Part shown: one piece after another, positions 31,634 through 31,810 of the stretch
How the letters are laid out: every line of letters starts with the position of its first letter
Numbering within the stretch: the stretch's first letter is position 1
Assembly (NCBI RefSeq): GCF_000485595.1
Contig: NW_014577151.1
Span: forward strand, 46,150-77,959
DNA from: Priapulus caudatus
Lineage: Eukaryota > Priapulida > Priapulimorpha > Priapulimorphida > Priapulidae
Direction: 5' to 3'
DNA: 31,810 nucleotides
The notes under the pieces: model-generated
What the model was told of the DNA's origin: nothing
The model's database searches: none
Seen by the model: only the letters and a program-made list of their open reading frames with translations
Translations under genes and position numbers: made by a program

Positions 31634-31810
31634 GTGGGTCGATTCTACTCGGGAAGGAACGGTGGGTTGATTCTACTCGGGAAGGAACGGAGGGTCGATT
31701 CTACTCGGGAAGGAACGGTGGGTCGATTCTACTCGGGAAGGAACGGTGGGTCGATTCTACTCGCGAAGGAACGGTGGGTCGATTCTACTCGCGAAGGAAC
31801 GGCGGGGGGA
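31622..31810 (+). repeat. 28-bp minisatellite built from the exon end and 5' splice site of CCT7
   Basis: Unit CGGGAAGGAACGGTGGGTCG ATTCTACT, six full copies and a partial one running to the window end. The first unit contains the real exon end and GTGGGT donor (31633/31634); most later units preserve the same junction word. Confidence 0.92.

Overview
The window is eukaryotic nuclear DNA from an invertebrate animal, probably aquatic, though the species cannot be fixed from the sequence. Genes are split into many short exons with GT-AG introns (one GC-AG), microsatellites and short DNA-transposon relics are dense, and the gene families are metazoan. It comes from an assembled scaffold: a 10-N gap lies at 15381-15390. 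No bacterial-type operon, CRISPR array or complete RNA gene was seen.

Right third (about 20000-31810), apparently well-resolved sequence. Two housekeeping genes are arranged head to head. On the minus strand lies a complete 11-exon nucleoplasmin/nucleophosmin-family histone chaperone (coding 26360 down to 20225, about 280 residues). On the plus strand lies CCT7, the eta subunit of the TRiC/CCT chaperonin (coding from about 26766, nine exons visible, running off the right edge). They share an intergenic region of about 405 bp with two CACGTG E-boxes. CCT7 introns hold several tandem arrays that reach into splice sites.

Left two thirds (1 to about 19400), heavily duplicated and rearranged. It contains fragments of a secreted-type ferritin locus: signal-peptide first exons (7138, 8130 and 8557 on minus; 12774 on plus), a helix-A exon in four copies (about 349 plus, 5812 minus, 16360 plus, 17300 minus), a helix-C exon in two copies (14978 minus, 2206 plus) and one C-terminal exon (14361 minus). 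Only some copies have an open frame. The others carry many small compensating indels, which look as much like unpolished long-read sequence as like pseudogene decay. A partial copy of the nucleoplasmin gene (promoter-proximal part plus exons 1 and 2) sits at 2937-5393. A large imperfect palindrome occupies 7143-13500 and a second inverted pair (1830-2660 / 14560-15350) surrounds it. Long CA/CG-rich arrays (6240-6885, 17990-19130) occupy the presumed ferritin intron 1.

The points most worth a second look are: the duplicated 5' end of the nucleoplasmin gene, with filled and empty transposon sites between the copies; the scattered ferritin exons with three different signal-peptide first exons; the repeat arrays that copy splice sites in CCT7; and a small insertion containing the 5' half of a tRNA-His-like sequence. 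I saw no clear sign of a wholly new biological system.
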